Positions 7,259 through 15,079 of a stretch of 64,000 nt of DNA are shown here, in pieces. Made by a program: the position numbers and the translations under genes. Source of the DNA: DAOPYU01 sp942493245 (GTDB taxonomy: Bacteria > Sumerlaeota > Sumerlaeia > UBA8349). The stretch lies in the NCBI GenBank assembly GCA_942493245.1, contig OW818685.1, forward strand, positions 2,356,001 through 2,420,000. The letters are read 5' to 3'. Numbering within the stretch: position 1 is the stretch's first letter; each line of letters begins with the position of its first letter. Below the pieces are notes generated by a model that saw nothing but the letters and a program-made list of their open reading frames with translations, searched no databases and had not been told where the DNA came from.

Positions 7259-8399
7259 GTGGTTCGAGAAACTTCTGATGGACGGTGCGAGGTACGTTTT
7301 GGCCCCCGAAGTTCGGCAGGCTGCGGAACAGCTGGCGACGCAGGGCATCATTTCCCTTGAAGAACGGGAATATGTTCTCTGCGCGAACGCCAGAGACCCG
7401 GAAGACTTCCGTTTCGTCCTAAACCGCGATTGCCGGGGACGTATCTACATTGAGGACGGGTTTGACCTCTTTGGCGATGACTACTGGTGTCCGGACTGCG
7501 GACGCCGAATTTTTCCTGCAAAAAAGACTCGGTACCGGGAACTGCATGTTCGCATTTTGCGGGAGGGAGTGCGCTCCTATATCGAGTCGGTGCTGGTAAA
7601 AGGGGGAGTGTCCTGGAAATTGATGGCTCCCTGGCTATACCGAATCGACATTGGTAGCGGTGAAGTCCATCTCTGCGTTGTCGATTTTTGTGAGTCATCT
7701 CAGCACATGACCCGCGAATGGGCCCTGGCGAACCAAAACCGGACCTTGTGGCTGGTTGTTCACCCGCGTGGCAAACGGGAGCGTTTTCTCCAGGAGGAGT
7801 GGATTTCAAGAATCTCGCTGGGGGAACTGCTCGACGGGCGGGAGGATCTCATGGCTCTTCTTGAAATCCAGGCCAGATGCGAAGCGCCCAGTCTGGTGGG
7901 TTCCCCCTCGCTTCCGATCTATACCCGGAATGGGAGACATCCGAGTTCGGAGATTCGGAAGCCCACTCAGCCGAAGCGACTGTTTGTGGTACAGGTTACT
8001 GACGGTATTGTGCTGGTCAATGGCCACAGTGTTATTCCCAAGCAGGCCGTTACGGGGTATCCGATATTCCAGATCCTACTGAAGCATTACCTGCAGGACT
8101 TGATCGAATCCTCGCCTTCCGGTACTTACACTCCCCTCTCGATCAAGGATATTTGCGGCGAGATTTACAATCTGACCGGTAAAGAGTTCAACGACGAGGA
8201 TGCGGTACGCAAGACAATCAACCGCATTCAGAACAACATCGAGACGGTCATCAAGCGGGAGACCGGCGATCCGATTGACCGCTGTGATGTTATTGAGACT
8301 CTCCGATGGAAGGGTGCGGGCGAAGGCGATCATGGTTACCGTCTGAACCCCGTTTCCGTTGCCATTCGCGCATTTATCCCACCCGAATTCGAGACATGA
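7209..8399 (+). CDS. Unknown protein, 396 aa, with Cys-rich motif and possible winged-helix C-terminus
   Basis: No family is recognised. The start is ATG at 7209, inside the upstream gene; ATG 7278 is the alternative. Residues about 85-105 contain DDYWCPDCGRRIFP, a half zinc-ribbon-like CxxC with further cysteines upstream (LCANARD, NRDCRG). The middle (about 110-220) alternates beta strands and helices (EVHLCVVDFCESS, TLWLVVHPRGKR). The C-terminal 130 residues (PIFQILLKHYLQDLI to DAVRKTINRIQNNIETV and GYRLNP) look like a winged-helix DNA-binding domain. It ends just before a strong terminator, closing the unit begun at 4829. Confidence 0.6.
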   Translation: MASLSFQQKSASRNSPEWFEKLLMDGARYVLAPEVRQAAEQLATQGIISLEEREYVLCANARDPEDFRFVLNRDCRGRIYIEDGFDLFGDDYWCPDCGRRIFPAKKTRYRELHVRILREGVRSYIESVLVKGGVSWKLMAPWLYRIDIGSGEVHLCVVDFCESSQHMTREWALANQNRTLWLVVHPRGKRERFLQEEWISRISLGELLDGREDLMALLEIQARCEAPSLVGSPSLPIYTRNGRHPSSEIRKPTQPKRLFVVQVTDGIVLVNGHSVIPKQAVTGYPIFQILLKHYLQDLIESSPSGTYTPLSIKDICGEIYNLTGKEFNDEDAVRKTINRIQNNIETVIKRETGDPIDRCDVIETLRWKGAGEGDHGYRLNPVSVAIRAFIPPEFET

Positions 8400-8411
8400 C
8401 CGGTCTATTTT

Positions 8412-8504
8412 AGACCTGTCCGGTAGAATTTGAGCGCCGGAGAAAAGTCCCGTAAAAAGGGGCATTTCTCCGGCCTTCTTTTTGAGACCTGTCCGGTAGA
8501 ATTT
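8412..8504 (+). repeat. Direct repeats flanking a terminator
   Basis: The 20-mer AGACCTGTCCGGTAGAATTT occurs at 8412-8431 and 8485-8504 on either side of the hairpin terminator at 8436-8474. A partial third copy (AGACCTGACC) begins at 8505. This may be a remnant of a small duplication or insertion. I see no gene between 8400 and 8600. Confidence 0.5.
8436..8483 (+). terminator. Rho-independent terminator after the XRE/ImmA unit
   Basis: Perfect 10-bp stem GCCGGAGAAA/TTTCTCCGGC with a 19-nt loop, followed by CTTCTTTTT. Confidence 0.8.
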
Positions 8505-8600
8505 AGACCTGACCTGCAAGTGGAACCGGTTTTCGCGCATCATTTCCCTCGTAACGCGGCGAAATGAGTGCCGCAAAAACCGACACTTGGAGGTCAAAAC

Positions 8601-8945
8601 ATGAGAGATCAGATCACCCGGAAATACACCAACAAACTGGAACTCAGCTACGATCGGCGAAATCTGCTCGAAAAGATGCAGGACCTGAACTTCGGTCAGA
8701 TTCTGAATATTCAGATTTGCGACGGCGAACCCCGTTTCTCACCCATGACCCAGATTGAGCGCTCAATCCGTTTCGGCAGAGACAATCACTTCCGGCCTGA
8801 AATATCCCTGAACGATTTCATCCTGAAGGACAGTGTCGTTGAACTGTTCGAAACCCTTGATCAGATGGGCAATGGATTGATCCTGAAACTGGAAATCAAG
8901 GGGGGCTTGCCCTTCGGCATGGTGGTCGAAGAACAGTTCCTGTAG
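8601..8945 (+). CDS. Unknown protein, 114 aa
   Basis: Start ATG 8601 has TGGAGGT 7 nt upstream. The protein is soluble, acidic-to-neutral, with no signal or membrane segment, and matches no family I know. Visible features are an N-terminal basic stretch, a short beta segment (FGQILNIQICDGEPRF) and a C-terminal half with VELFETLDQMGNGLILKLEIKGG. It stands alone between a terminator and the sigma-factor leader, so it may be an early regulator, but this is only from position. Confidence 0.55.
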   Translation: MRDQITRKYTNKLELSYDRRNLLEKMQDLNFGQILNIQICDGEPRFSPMTQIERSIRFGRDNHFRPEISLNDFILKDSVVELFETLDQMGNGLILKLEIKGGLPFGMVVEEQFL

Positions 8946-8970
8946 TTCCGAAAAAGAAAACCCCAGACAT

Positions 8971-9012
8971 CAGACAACAGACCGGACGCAAAGCGAAGGT
9001 TGTTGTGGGTGT
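8971..9012 (+). repeat. 42-nt two-copy element, copy B (leader of sigma gene)
   Basis: Matches copy A (1755-1796) at 31 of 42 positions with identical spacing; the conserved ends are CAGACAACAG and TGTGGGTGT. ACAAC (8974-8978) can pair with GTTGT (8999-9003). It lies about 120 nt upstream of the sigma-factor start and no GACACTTTT element is seen upstream of it. Confidence 0.5.
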
Positions 9013-9105
9013 CGCCGAACCGAGACATCGGGTAATTCCGGCGATTCATCTGCGACCTCTTTCGCTTATCCGTCTGTCCCCGGTTTGTGCGGCCTCCACG
9101 CGCCT

Positions 9106-9126
9106 TCCTCCCCGTCCGGGAGGAGG
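9106..9126 (+). promoter_or_regulatory. Hairpin covering the ribosome-binding site of the sigma gene
   Basis: TCCTCCC (9106-9112) pairs perfectly with GGGAGGA (9118-9124) across a 5-nt loop, and the right arm overlaps the AGGAGG ribosome site (9121-9126) that precedes the ATG at 9131. Folding would partly hide the site, so translation of the sigma factor may be restrained unless the leader is opened. Confidence 0.55.
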
Positions 9127-9130
9127 CCCC

Positions 9131-9679
9131 ATGAAGTACAGGAACAACTACCCGGAGTTGGGCACGTATGCCACCCACCTGATCCGCAGTAAAGCGGGGC
9201 AACTGGTCGGCAAGGCGGGTATCACCCAGGCGGACTGCGACGACATCGAGCAGGAACTCGCACTGGATCTGTGGCTGCGCCTCAAAAATTACGATCCGTC
9301 CAAATCCAGCCGCAGGACCTTCATATCCCGCGTTGTGGAACACCAGGTCGCCACCCTGCTCAAGAAGCGCAGTGCGGCCTGCCGGAACTGGCGCCTCTTT
9401 CGATATTCCCTCGACGATCCCGACTGGCAAGGCGGCGAGACGCTCAAGACCCGCATCGAGGAATATCCCGATCCCCGGGCCAAGACCCGGCAGGCCATCG
9501 AGTTCGAGTTGGACCTGCAGGCCGCGCTGGATGCTCTGCCCCCGGATCTGCGCGAACTCTGGAATTTGCTGCTCAACTCGAATTTCATGCGGGTGGCCAA
9601 AACGACCCGGGTTCCGCGTACGGCCCTCTACGAACAGGTCAAGCGGCTCCACGACGCGCTTCGCGAGGCAGGTTTTTGA
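9131..9679 (+). CDS. Phage-encoded sigma-70-family (ECF-like) sigma factor
   Basis: A 182-residue protein. Residues about 30-85 look like sigma region 2: ADCDDIEQELALDLWLRL (the core-binding helix, compare D-I-x-Q-E), then YDPSKSSRRTFISRVVEHQV and LLKKRSA (promoter-melting helices). Residues about 125-180 look like region 4: ALDALPPDLRELW, then RVAKTTRVPRTALYEQVKRL as an HTH. The length is that of two-domain ECF sigma factors. It precedes by 20 nt the second of eight conserved promoter elements. I infer that it directs RNA polymerase to them, in the manner of T4 gp55 or SPO1 gp28. No anti-sigma gene is evident. The alternative is a sigma-like DNA-binding protein without polymerase contact. 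Confidence 0.75.
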   Translation: MKYRNNYPELGTYATHLIRSKAGQLVGKAGITQADCDDIEQELALDLWLRLKNYDPSKSSRRTFISRVVEHQVATLLKKRSAACRNWRLFRYSLDDPDWQGGETLKTRIEEYPDPRAKTRQAIEFELDLQAALDALPPDLRELWNLLLNSNFMRVAKTTRVPRTALYEQVKRLHDALREAGF

Positions 9680-9699
9680 AAAAAATCGACCAAAACCCC

Positions 9700-9728
9700 G
9701 ACACTTTTCAAATTCTCCCGGTATGTAA
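9700..9728 (+). promoter_or_regulatory. Phage-type promoter element, copy 2 (replication block)
   Basis: GACACTTTT, 13 nt, TATGTAA, then CCCGTGAG. An A tract (GAAAAAAATCGACC) lies just upstream. The leader starts with hairpin AGTCG/CGACT (9738-9753). It is directly behind the sigma-factor stop and in front of the replication genes up to 17.6 kb. Confidence 0.7.
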
Positions 9729-9810
9729 CCCGTGAGAAGTCGTGCTGGCGACTCAACCAGACTCCCCCCGGGCCTCGGATGGAATGCGAATACAGGAAAG
9801 GAACAACACC

Positions 9811-9903
9811 ATGAAGAAGCGGATCGGCCCAGGCCGACACATCCTGACACCGGTTCCGGCGCAGGCTCCCGGCAACGAGCCGTACAGGGAGGGAGCGGTA
9901 TGA
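9811..9903 (+). CDS. Small protein, 30 aa, coupled to the nuclease gene
   Basis: ATG 9811 follows AGGAAAGGAAC; the stop overlaps the nuclease start (ATGA). The peptide is basic at the start and proline-rich (MKKRIGPGRHILTPVPAQAP). It is the first possible gene after promoter copy 2 and may be only a translational-coupling leader for the nuclease. Confidence 0.4.
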   Translation: MKKRIGPGRHILTPVPAQAPGNEPYREGAV

Positions 9904-10916
9904 ACGCCAAAATGACCACCACGTACTCGATGTGGACCCAGTTCCGCAACTGCCGCAAGGCGTGCGAGTGGCGCTATCTCAAGGAACTCGTGCCGCTCGA
10001 GCGCAACCGCAGCCTGACCTTTGGATCACTGGTCCACACCTGCCTGGAACTCTGGCATCGTCACCGCGATCTGGAACGCGTCCTCACCCACATCCATGGC
10101 GCTTATCCGGATCGCGGTGGCGACGAGAGGCAGCGGTCCGACTGGCACCTGGCCCAGGCCATGATGCGGGGCTACGCCGCGCGTTACCCGGAGGAGGACT
10201 TCGAGGTCGTCGCGCTGGAGAAGACCTTCGAGGGGGCGATTGTCAACCCGGCCACCGGCGCGGCCTCGCGCAGTTTCACGCTGGCCGGAAAGATCGACGG
10301 GATCGTCAAGCGGGACGGGCAGTATTTCCTGCTCGAACACAAGACCGCCTCGCTCGTCGATTCGAGTTACCTCGAGCGCCTCTGGGGCGATTTCCAGATC
10401 CAACTCTACTGCTGGTACATCGAGCAGACCTTGGGCTGGCGCATCAGCGGCATCCTCTACAACGTTCTCGCCAAGGCCAAACTGCGCCAGAAGCAGGGCG
10501 AGACGGAAGAGGAGTACGAGGCGCGGCGCGCGGAACTGATGGCCAAGTCAAAGTCGGGCAAGACGAGCGCCCAGCGCAAACTGCCCGAGACGGACGAGGA
10601 GTTTCAGGGACGGCTCGCGGAGTGGTACGCCCAGCCGGACGCCTTCCACCGCGAGCCGATCTTCATCACCCGCGACCAGTTCGAGACCCTGCGCGCCGAA
10701 CTCTGGGAACTGACGCGCTCGTTTCTCGACGCGCGGCGGCGCGGAATCTTCTACCAGAACACATCGCAGTGCTTCACCTACGGGCGTCCCTGTCCGTACT
10801 TCCAACTCTGCCGCTCGGGCGGCAGTCCCAACATCATCGCCAACTTCTACCAGCACGCCGCGCCGCACACCGAACTGAGCGACGGCGACGATGCGGTGGA
10901 AAACCCCGTTTTCTGA
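9900..10916 (+). CDS. PD-(D/E)XK nuclease with Cas4/AddB-like Fe-S cysteines
   Basis: A 338-residue protein starting in the ATGA overlap. The N-terminus has SMWTQFRNCRKACEWRY and the GSLVHTCLELWH helix (the H of motif I), then LAGKIDGIVKRDGQYFLLEHKT (motifs II and III: D..., E-x-K) at about 122-143, a helix with QIQLYCWYIEQTLGW (about 161-175) and a C-terminal cysteine group CFTYGRPCPYFQLC (about 294-310). This order, with one or two cysteines near the start and three near the end, is that of Cas4/AddB-type 4Fe-4S nucleases. It likely resects DNA ends in phage recombination together with the ATPase and ssDNA-binding protein that follow. Confidence 0.82.
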   Translation: MNAKMTTTYSMWTQFRNCRKACEWRYLKELVPLERNRSLTFGSLVHTCLELWHRHRDLERVLTHIHGAYPDRGGDERQRSDWHLAQAMMRGYAARYPEEDFEVVALEKTFEGAIVNPATGAASRSFTLAGKIDGIVKRDGQYFLLEHKTASLVDSSYLERLWGDFQIQLYCWYIEQTLGWRISGILYNVLAKAKLRQKQGETEEEYEARRAELMAKSKSGKTSAQRKLPETDEEFQGRLAEWYAQPDAFHREPIFITRDQFETLRAELWELTRSFLDARRRGIFYQNTSQCFTYGRPCPYFQLCRSGGSPNIIANFYQHAAPHTELSDGDDAVENPVF

Positions 10917-10938
10917 TTTGAAAGGAGAAAAAGAGATC

Positions 10939-11640
10939 ATGGCACTGCCAACCACGAAAACCACCCCACGAAAAGTCCTGTCGGACTACACCATTCTAGT
11001 CTACGGGCGGCCCAAAGCGGGAAAAAGTCACCTGTGCGCTCAAATCCCCGACACGCTGTTCCTTTCCTGCGAGCCGGGAACCAACGCGCTGTCGGTCTTT
11101 GAGACGCGGATTTCCTCCTGGCCCGAGTTTCTCGAGGTCTGCCGCTCGATCGAACAGGAGAAGCATTCGTTCCGGACGCTGGTCATCGACACCATCGACG
11201 CGGCCTACCGGTATTGCATCGAGTACGTCTGCCGCCAGAACAACATCAAGCACGAGAGCGACCTGGGTTATGGCAAGGGGTACGCTCTGGTGACCAACGA
11301 ATTCTGGCGCGTGATCAGCAAACTGGCCGCCCTGCCCCCGGGCCTGATCTTCATCTCGCACGCGGAAGAGAAGGAACTCGAGACCCGGACGGGCCGCATC
11401 ACCCGGGTTGTCCCCACCCTGCCCGAGCGCATCCGCAAACAGATCATCGGCATGACGGACTTCGTCTTCCTCTTCGACATCGAGCAGGACCCGGAGGGGA
11501 AAGGCGTGCGGCGGGTCATCCGCACCAAGCCCTGCGCGGCCATCGAAGCGGGCGACCGTACCGGACGGCTCCCCGAGAACATTCCGATGAACTGGGAAGC
11601 CCTGGACGCCGCATTGCGGGAGGCGATCGGGGTGGAATGA
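10939..11640 (+). CDS. RecA-like AAA ATPase (Sak4-type phage recombinase)
   Basis: A 233-residue protein with AAAGGAG before ATG 10939. Walker A is YGRPKAGKSHLC (about 20-31); Walker B is RTLVIDTIDAA (about 77-87); LIFISHAEEKE (about 137-147) matches the conserved sensor-like strand. These match the phage nucleotide-binding family that includes Sak4, a single-strand annealing RecA-like protein. It lies between the nuclease and a DUF669-like ssDNA-binding protein, the common order for a phage recombination module. Confidence 0.85.
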   Translation: MALPTTKTTPRKVLSDYTILVYGRPKAGKSHLCAQIPDTLFLSCEPGTNALSVFETRISSWPEFLEVCRSIEQEKHSFRTLVIDTIDAAYRYCIEYVCRQNNIKHESDLGYGKGYALVTNEFWRVISKLAALPPGLIFISHAEEKELETRTGRITRVVPTLPERIRKQIIGMTDFVFLFDIEQDPEGKGVRRVIRTKPCAAIEAGDRTGRLPENIPMNWEALDAALREAIGVE

Positions 11641-11748
11641 CCCCCCTCGTGTTATCAACCCGGACCCGGCAGACAGAGCCGGGTCCGGAGGAATTCAGAG
11701 CCGACCGCAGAGACGGCGGCCAAATCCAGCAAGTAAGGAGACGCATTC

Positions 11749-12246
11749 ATGGACACTTCAGACTACCCCGGCAACACGCAGGACAATTTCGATCTGGCGA
11801 ATCTCGAAGACGATTTCACCGAGACGCCTGTCGAGGAAAAGGAGTTCAAAGAGCCACCCGACGGGAAGTATCAGGTCATTGTGGACAAGGTCGAGATGGC
11901 GCGCTCGAAACAGACGAACTCGCCGATGCTCAAATGGCAACTCAAGATTCTCGGTCCCCACTGTGTGGGACGTTATCTGTTCCGCAACAACATGATCGCC
12001 AGCCACGAGAACCTCAAATGGCTGAAGACCGACCTCGTTCTGTGCGGTCTGCAACTGGAGAAACTCTCGGACCTGCCCCACCGTCTGAACGAACTGCTGG
12101 ACGTGACGCTGGAGGTGCAGAAGAAGACCAACGGCACCTACACCAACGTTTACCTGAACAAGCGGATCGAGATCGATGTGCCGCCAGAACTGGCGCCGGG
12201 TCAGAGGAACGCCCCGGGTGGTCCGGGGGACCTGATGCCATTCTGA
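11749..12246 (+). CDS. DUF669-like single-stranded DNA-binding protein
   Basis: A 165-residue protein, ribosome site AAGGAG 11 nt before the ATG. The central PDGKYQVIVDKVEMARSK, then MLKWQLKILGPHCVGRYLFRNN and the later VTLEVQKKTNGTYTNVYLNK strands form an OB-like beta barrel typical of DUF669 phage proteins. The tail ends in acidic-aromatic DLMPF, similar to the DFDIPF-type end of bacterial SSB that recruits partners. The same LMPF ending occurs in the primase-helicase at 17.6 kb. It probably coats ssDNA in replication and recombination. Confidence 0.75.
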   Translation: MDTSDYPGNTQDNFDLANLEDDFTETPVEEKEFKEPPDGKYQVIVDKVEMARSKQTNSPMLKWQLKILGPHCVGRYLFRNNMIASHENLKWLKTDLVLCGLQLEKLSDLPHRLNELLDVTLEVQKKTNGTYTNVYLNKRIEIDVPPELAPGQRNAPGGPGDLMPF

Positions 12247-12287
12247 AAGGCTGAAGACGGGTGGATCTCAGCGAAGGAGGCGCTCCC

Positions 12288-12713
12288 GTGTACCGCATCG
12301 TAATCGACACGCGTGAGCAGAATGGGTATTCCTTCTCCGTTCCCGCAGTGCGACGAAAATTGGACGCGGGGGATTACTCCGTGGAAGGGTTCGAAGAGCG
12401 GGTGGCGGTCGAACGCAAGTCCCTGCCGGACTTCGTTCGAACCGTCATCCACGCCCGCCGCCGGTTCCATGCGGAACTGCGCAAACTGGCCCGGTACGAG
12501 TTTGCCTGCATTGTGGTGGAGGGATCGCAGCAGGACATTCAGACGGGCAAATACCCGGGTCGCGCGCACCCCAACGCGATCCTGGGTTCGGCCACATCCA
12601 TCTGTGTCGATTGGGGTATTCCCGTTCACTTCTGCGGTAACCGGCAGACGGCACGGCAATTTGTCGAGGAGTTCCTGCTGCAATGTCACGCGAAACTGAA
12701 TCCCCATCCATAA
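12288..12713 (+). CDS. ERCC4-type nuclease
   Basis: A 141-residue single-domain protein starting at GTG 12288, with AAGGAGG 7 nt upstream. The active-site series IDTREQNG, LDAGDYSVEGFEERVAVERKSLPDF is the ERCC4/XPF motif (D, GDY, ERKS-D) within the first 50 residues. The rest (YEFACIVVEGS, GIPVHFCGN) completes the fold. XPF-family nucleases cut branched DNA at ss/ds junctions. As a stand-alone domain in the replication block it probably resolves forks or recombination intermediates. Confidence 0.88.
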   Translation: MYRIVIDTREQNGYSFSVPAVRRKLDAGDYSVEGFEERVAVERKSLPDFVRTVIHARRRFHAELRKLARYEFACIVVEGSQQDIQTGKYPGRAHPNAILGSATSICVDWGIPVHFCGNRQTARQFVEEFLLQCHAKLNPHP

Positions 12714-12877
12714 GCGATGCGTCTGATCGATTTGAAACGCTCGCCTATGCCGTTCAAGAATTTCTCCACGCACGGGAGAAGGGAACACGTCACATCGAGC
12801 ACCAGGCGCTCGCGCGCATGAAGACGGCCCTGGGCAAGGTAGAAAATATCGATTCTCATGGAGAGGGACAACGATGA
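12683..12877 (+). CDS. Small protein, 64 aa, between ERCC4 nuclease and RecD2 helicase
   Basis: It overlaps the ERCC4 gene by 31 nt and the helicase start by 4 nt. The protein is mostly one long amphipathic helix region (RFETLAYAVQEFLHAREKGTRHIEHQALARMK) with a Ser-rich start. No family is recognised. The double overlap in a compact operon supports a real gene. Confidence 0.5.
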   Translation: MSRETESPSISDASDRFETLAYAVQEFLHAREKGTRHIEHQALARMKTALGKVENIDSHGEGQR

Positions 12878-15057
12878 ACGAACAGAAGATACGAGGCAGT
12901 ATCAACAAGGTATTCTACGCGGGTCCGGCCTTTTCCGCTGGACGGCTTGTAACGCCCGAGGGCCGGAACATTTCCTTCGCGGGCAACCTCTACGCGATCG
13001 AGGGACAACCGGTCGTTCTGGCCGGACACTGGGACAAGCATCCCGAATATGGCCGACAGTTCAAAGTGGACCATGTCGAGATCGAGATGCCCTCCGATCC
13101 GGGTGGGCTGGCCCAATATCTCGCCCAGCATCCGGAGATCAGAGGGATCGGTCTGGCGCGGGCGTGGAAAATCGCCAGTGAACTGGGCGAAGAGTTCGAA
13201 GAGGTGCTCCTCAACGATCCGGAACGTCTGGCCCGGACTGGGGGTGTCTCACTCGACATTGTTGAAAACCTGCGCCATGTCTGGAACAGAACACGCGGTC
13301 TGAACGCCGCGATGACCTGGTTCTCCGCTTTCGGTCTGACCCACCACCAGGTGACGACGCTGATGGAAAAACTCGGCAACAACGCCGTGGCGATCCTGAA
13401 GAGCGATCCCTACCGCATCATCCGGGAGATCAAGGGACTGGGTTTCAAGAAGGTGGACCAGATCGCTCTGAAAATGGGGACGCCGAAAGAGAACACGCAG
13501 CGCATCCAGGCCGGGATTCACCACTGCGTCTTCGAGGCGCTCGATCAGGGCGATTGCTGGGTCGAGTCCGAAGACCTGATCGACCGGGCCAACACGCTGC
13601 TCATCATGGACTGTCTCGACAGCCGTGAGCGCATCGAGCGCGAACTGGATCACCTGATCGGAAACGAGTCGCTGGAATGCCACGATCTGGGGGGACGGGT
13701 CGGCATCGCGCTCCCCTCCATCTATCGGCAGGAGAGCCAACTGGCCCTCTGGTTTGAACGAGGCCGGGAAGAGGTCTTCCGGGTTGGCCCGATCGAGATG
13801 GACAAACTCATCGCTCGATACGGTTCGACTCTGAACGAAAAGCAGGAGCAGGCCGTGCGCAACGCCCTGAGGTACCGCGTCAGCCTGATCTCCGGCGGAG
13901 CGGGCGTGGGCAAGAGCTTCTGCGTGTCGGTCATCGAGGCGATCTGCCGGAACCTCGGACTCGACGTGACACTCACCGCGCCCACGGGCAAGGCGGCCAA
14001 GCGGATCGAGGAACTCTCGGGATGCGAGGCCAAAACCATCCACCGTCTGCTCGGCTATGACGGCCGGACCTTCGCCAAGGGACCGGACGATCCTATCGAG
14101 ACCGATGTGCTGATCGTCGACGAACTCTCGATGGTCGACGTGACGCTGGCCTGGCGCCTTTTCCGTGCCCTCGATCTTTCCCGGACCTCGGTCATTCTGG
14201 TGGGCGACCACAATCAGTTGCCGCCGGTGGGACCCGGCAACGTCCTGCGCGACCTGATCCGAACGAAAGCCCTGCCGGGCACGATTCTCGAGGTCTGCCT
14301 GCGTCAGGCGGGCGTGCTCAAAGAAAACTCGACGGCCATCCTCAAGGGCGAAGTCCGCAAGACCAGCGAGAAACGTCCCGACGGGCGGAGCGACTGGTAC
14401 GTGGTGGACCACTTCACCGATCCCCTGGGCGTGACCGGCTGCCTGCGCGAACTGTTCTCGAACATTCTCGAAGAGAAACTCGGCTTCGACCTCCTGCGCG
14501 ATGTGCAGGTCCTGACGCCCACGCACAAAGGCCCACTCGGGACGCAGGCGCTCAACGAAGAGATCCAGCGCCTGGTCCAGAGGAAACGCTTTGGCGTGAA
14601 CGTCCCGCCGCATCTGCCCAACCATCGCCCGCCTCTGCTGAAGGGCGACAAGGTCATTCAGACACGCAACAACTACACGCTGGGCGTAATGAACGGGACG
14701 GTGGGCCTGGTCCGCAACATCTGGCCGGACGGAACATACGTTTTCGAGTTCGACGGCGAGGAAATCGCGATCAAGAAGAACGACGCCGCTCTGCGCGACA
14801 TCCAGCTGGGCTTCGCGCTTTCGGTCCACCGGGCCCAGGGCAGCGAGTTTCCCTGCGCGATTGTCATCATGCACAAGAGCAGCTGGTTCATGAACCGGCG
14901 CGAGGTACTCTACACCGCCGTCACGCGCGCCCGCAAGAGCGTCATCCTCCTCGGCGACCGATCGGGCATCCGGGAAGCGGCGACGCGCGGGTCGGCGCAG
15001 CAACGGACAACCTGGCTCTCCTATCTTCTTCCGAACGCACATTGTCTTTCCATGTGA
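12874..15057 (+). CDS. recD2: RecD2-like SF1B DNA helicase
   Basis: A 727-residue protein. The N-terminal domain of about 90 residues is OB-like; helix-hairpin-helix repeats follow (RGIGLARAWKIASELG, IREIKGLGFKKVDQIA), typical of RecD2. Helicase motifs are SGGAGVGKSFC (I, about 340), TLTAPTGKAAKRI (Ia), DVLIVDELSMVD (II, about 410), LVGDHNQLPPVGPGN (III, about 440) and FALSVHRAQGSEFPCAIV (VI, about 645), with NTARAK-like VTRARKSV near the end. RecD2 proteins move 5' to 3' on ssDNA. No RecBC partner is encoded nearby, as expected for RecD2. It likely serves phage replication or recombination. Confidence 0.9.
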   Translation: MNEQKIRGSINKVFYAGPAFSAGRLVTPEGRNISFAGNLYAIEGQPVVLAGHWDKHPEYGRQFKVDHVEIEMPSDPGGLAQYLAQHPEIRGIGLARAWKIASELGEEFEEVLLNDPERLARTGGVSLDIVENLRHVWNRTRGLNAAMTWFSAFGLTHHQVTTLMEKLGNNAVAILKSDPYRIIREIKGLGFKKVDQIALKMGTPKENTQRIQAGIHHCVFEALDQGDCWVESEDLIDRANTLLIMDCLDSRERIERELDHLIGNESLECHDLGGRVGIALPSIYRQESQLALWFERGREEVFRVGPIEMDKLIARYGSTLNEKQEQAVRNALRYRVSLISGGAGVGKSFCVSVIEAICRNLGLDVTLTAPTGKAAKRIEELSGCEAKTIHRLLGYDGRTFAKGPDDPIETDVLIVDELSMVDVTLAWRLFRALDLSRTSVILVGDHNQLPPVGPGNVLRDLIRTKALPGTILEVCLRQAGVLKENSTAILKGEVRKTSEKRPDGRSDWYVVDHFTDPLGVTGCLRELFSNILEEKLGFDLLRDVQVLTPTHKGPLGTQALNEEIQRLVQRKRFGVNVPPHLPNHRPPLLKGDKVIQTRNNYTLGVMNGTVGLVRNIWPDGTYVFEFDGEEIAIKKNDAALRDIQLGFALSVHRAQGSEFPCAIVIMHKSSWFMNRREVLYTAVTRARKSVILLGDRSGIREAATRGSAQQRTTWLSYLLPNAHCLSM

Positions 15058-15079
15058 TTCCCCGGCAAGGTACGAATAG

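Noticed and set aside
8412..8504. Insertion sequence bounded by the 20-nt repeats
   Set aside because: Only 53 nt lie between the copies and contain a terminator hairpin, with no transposase.
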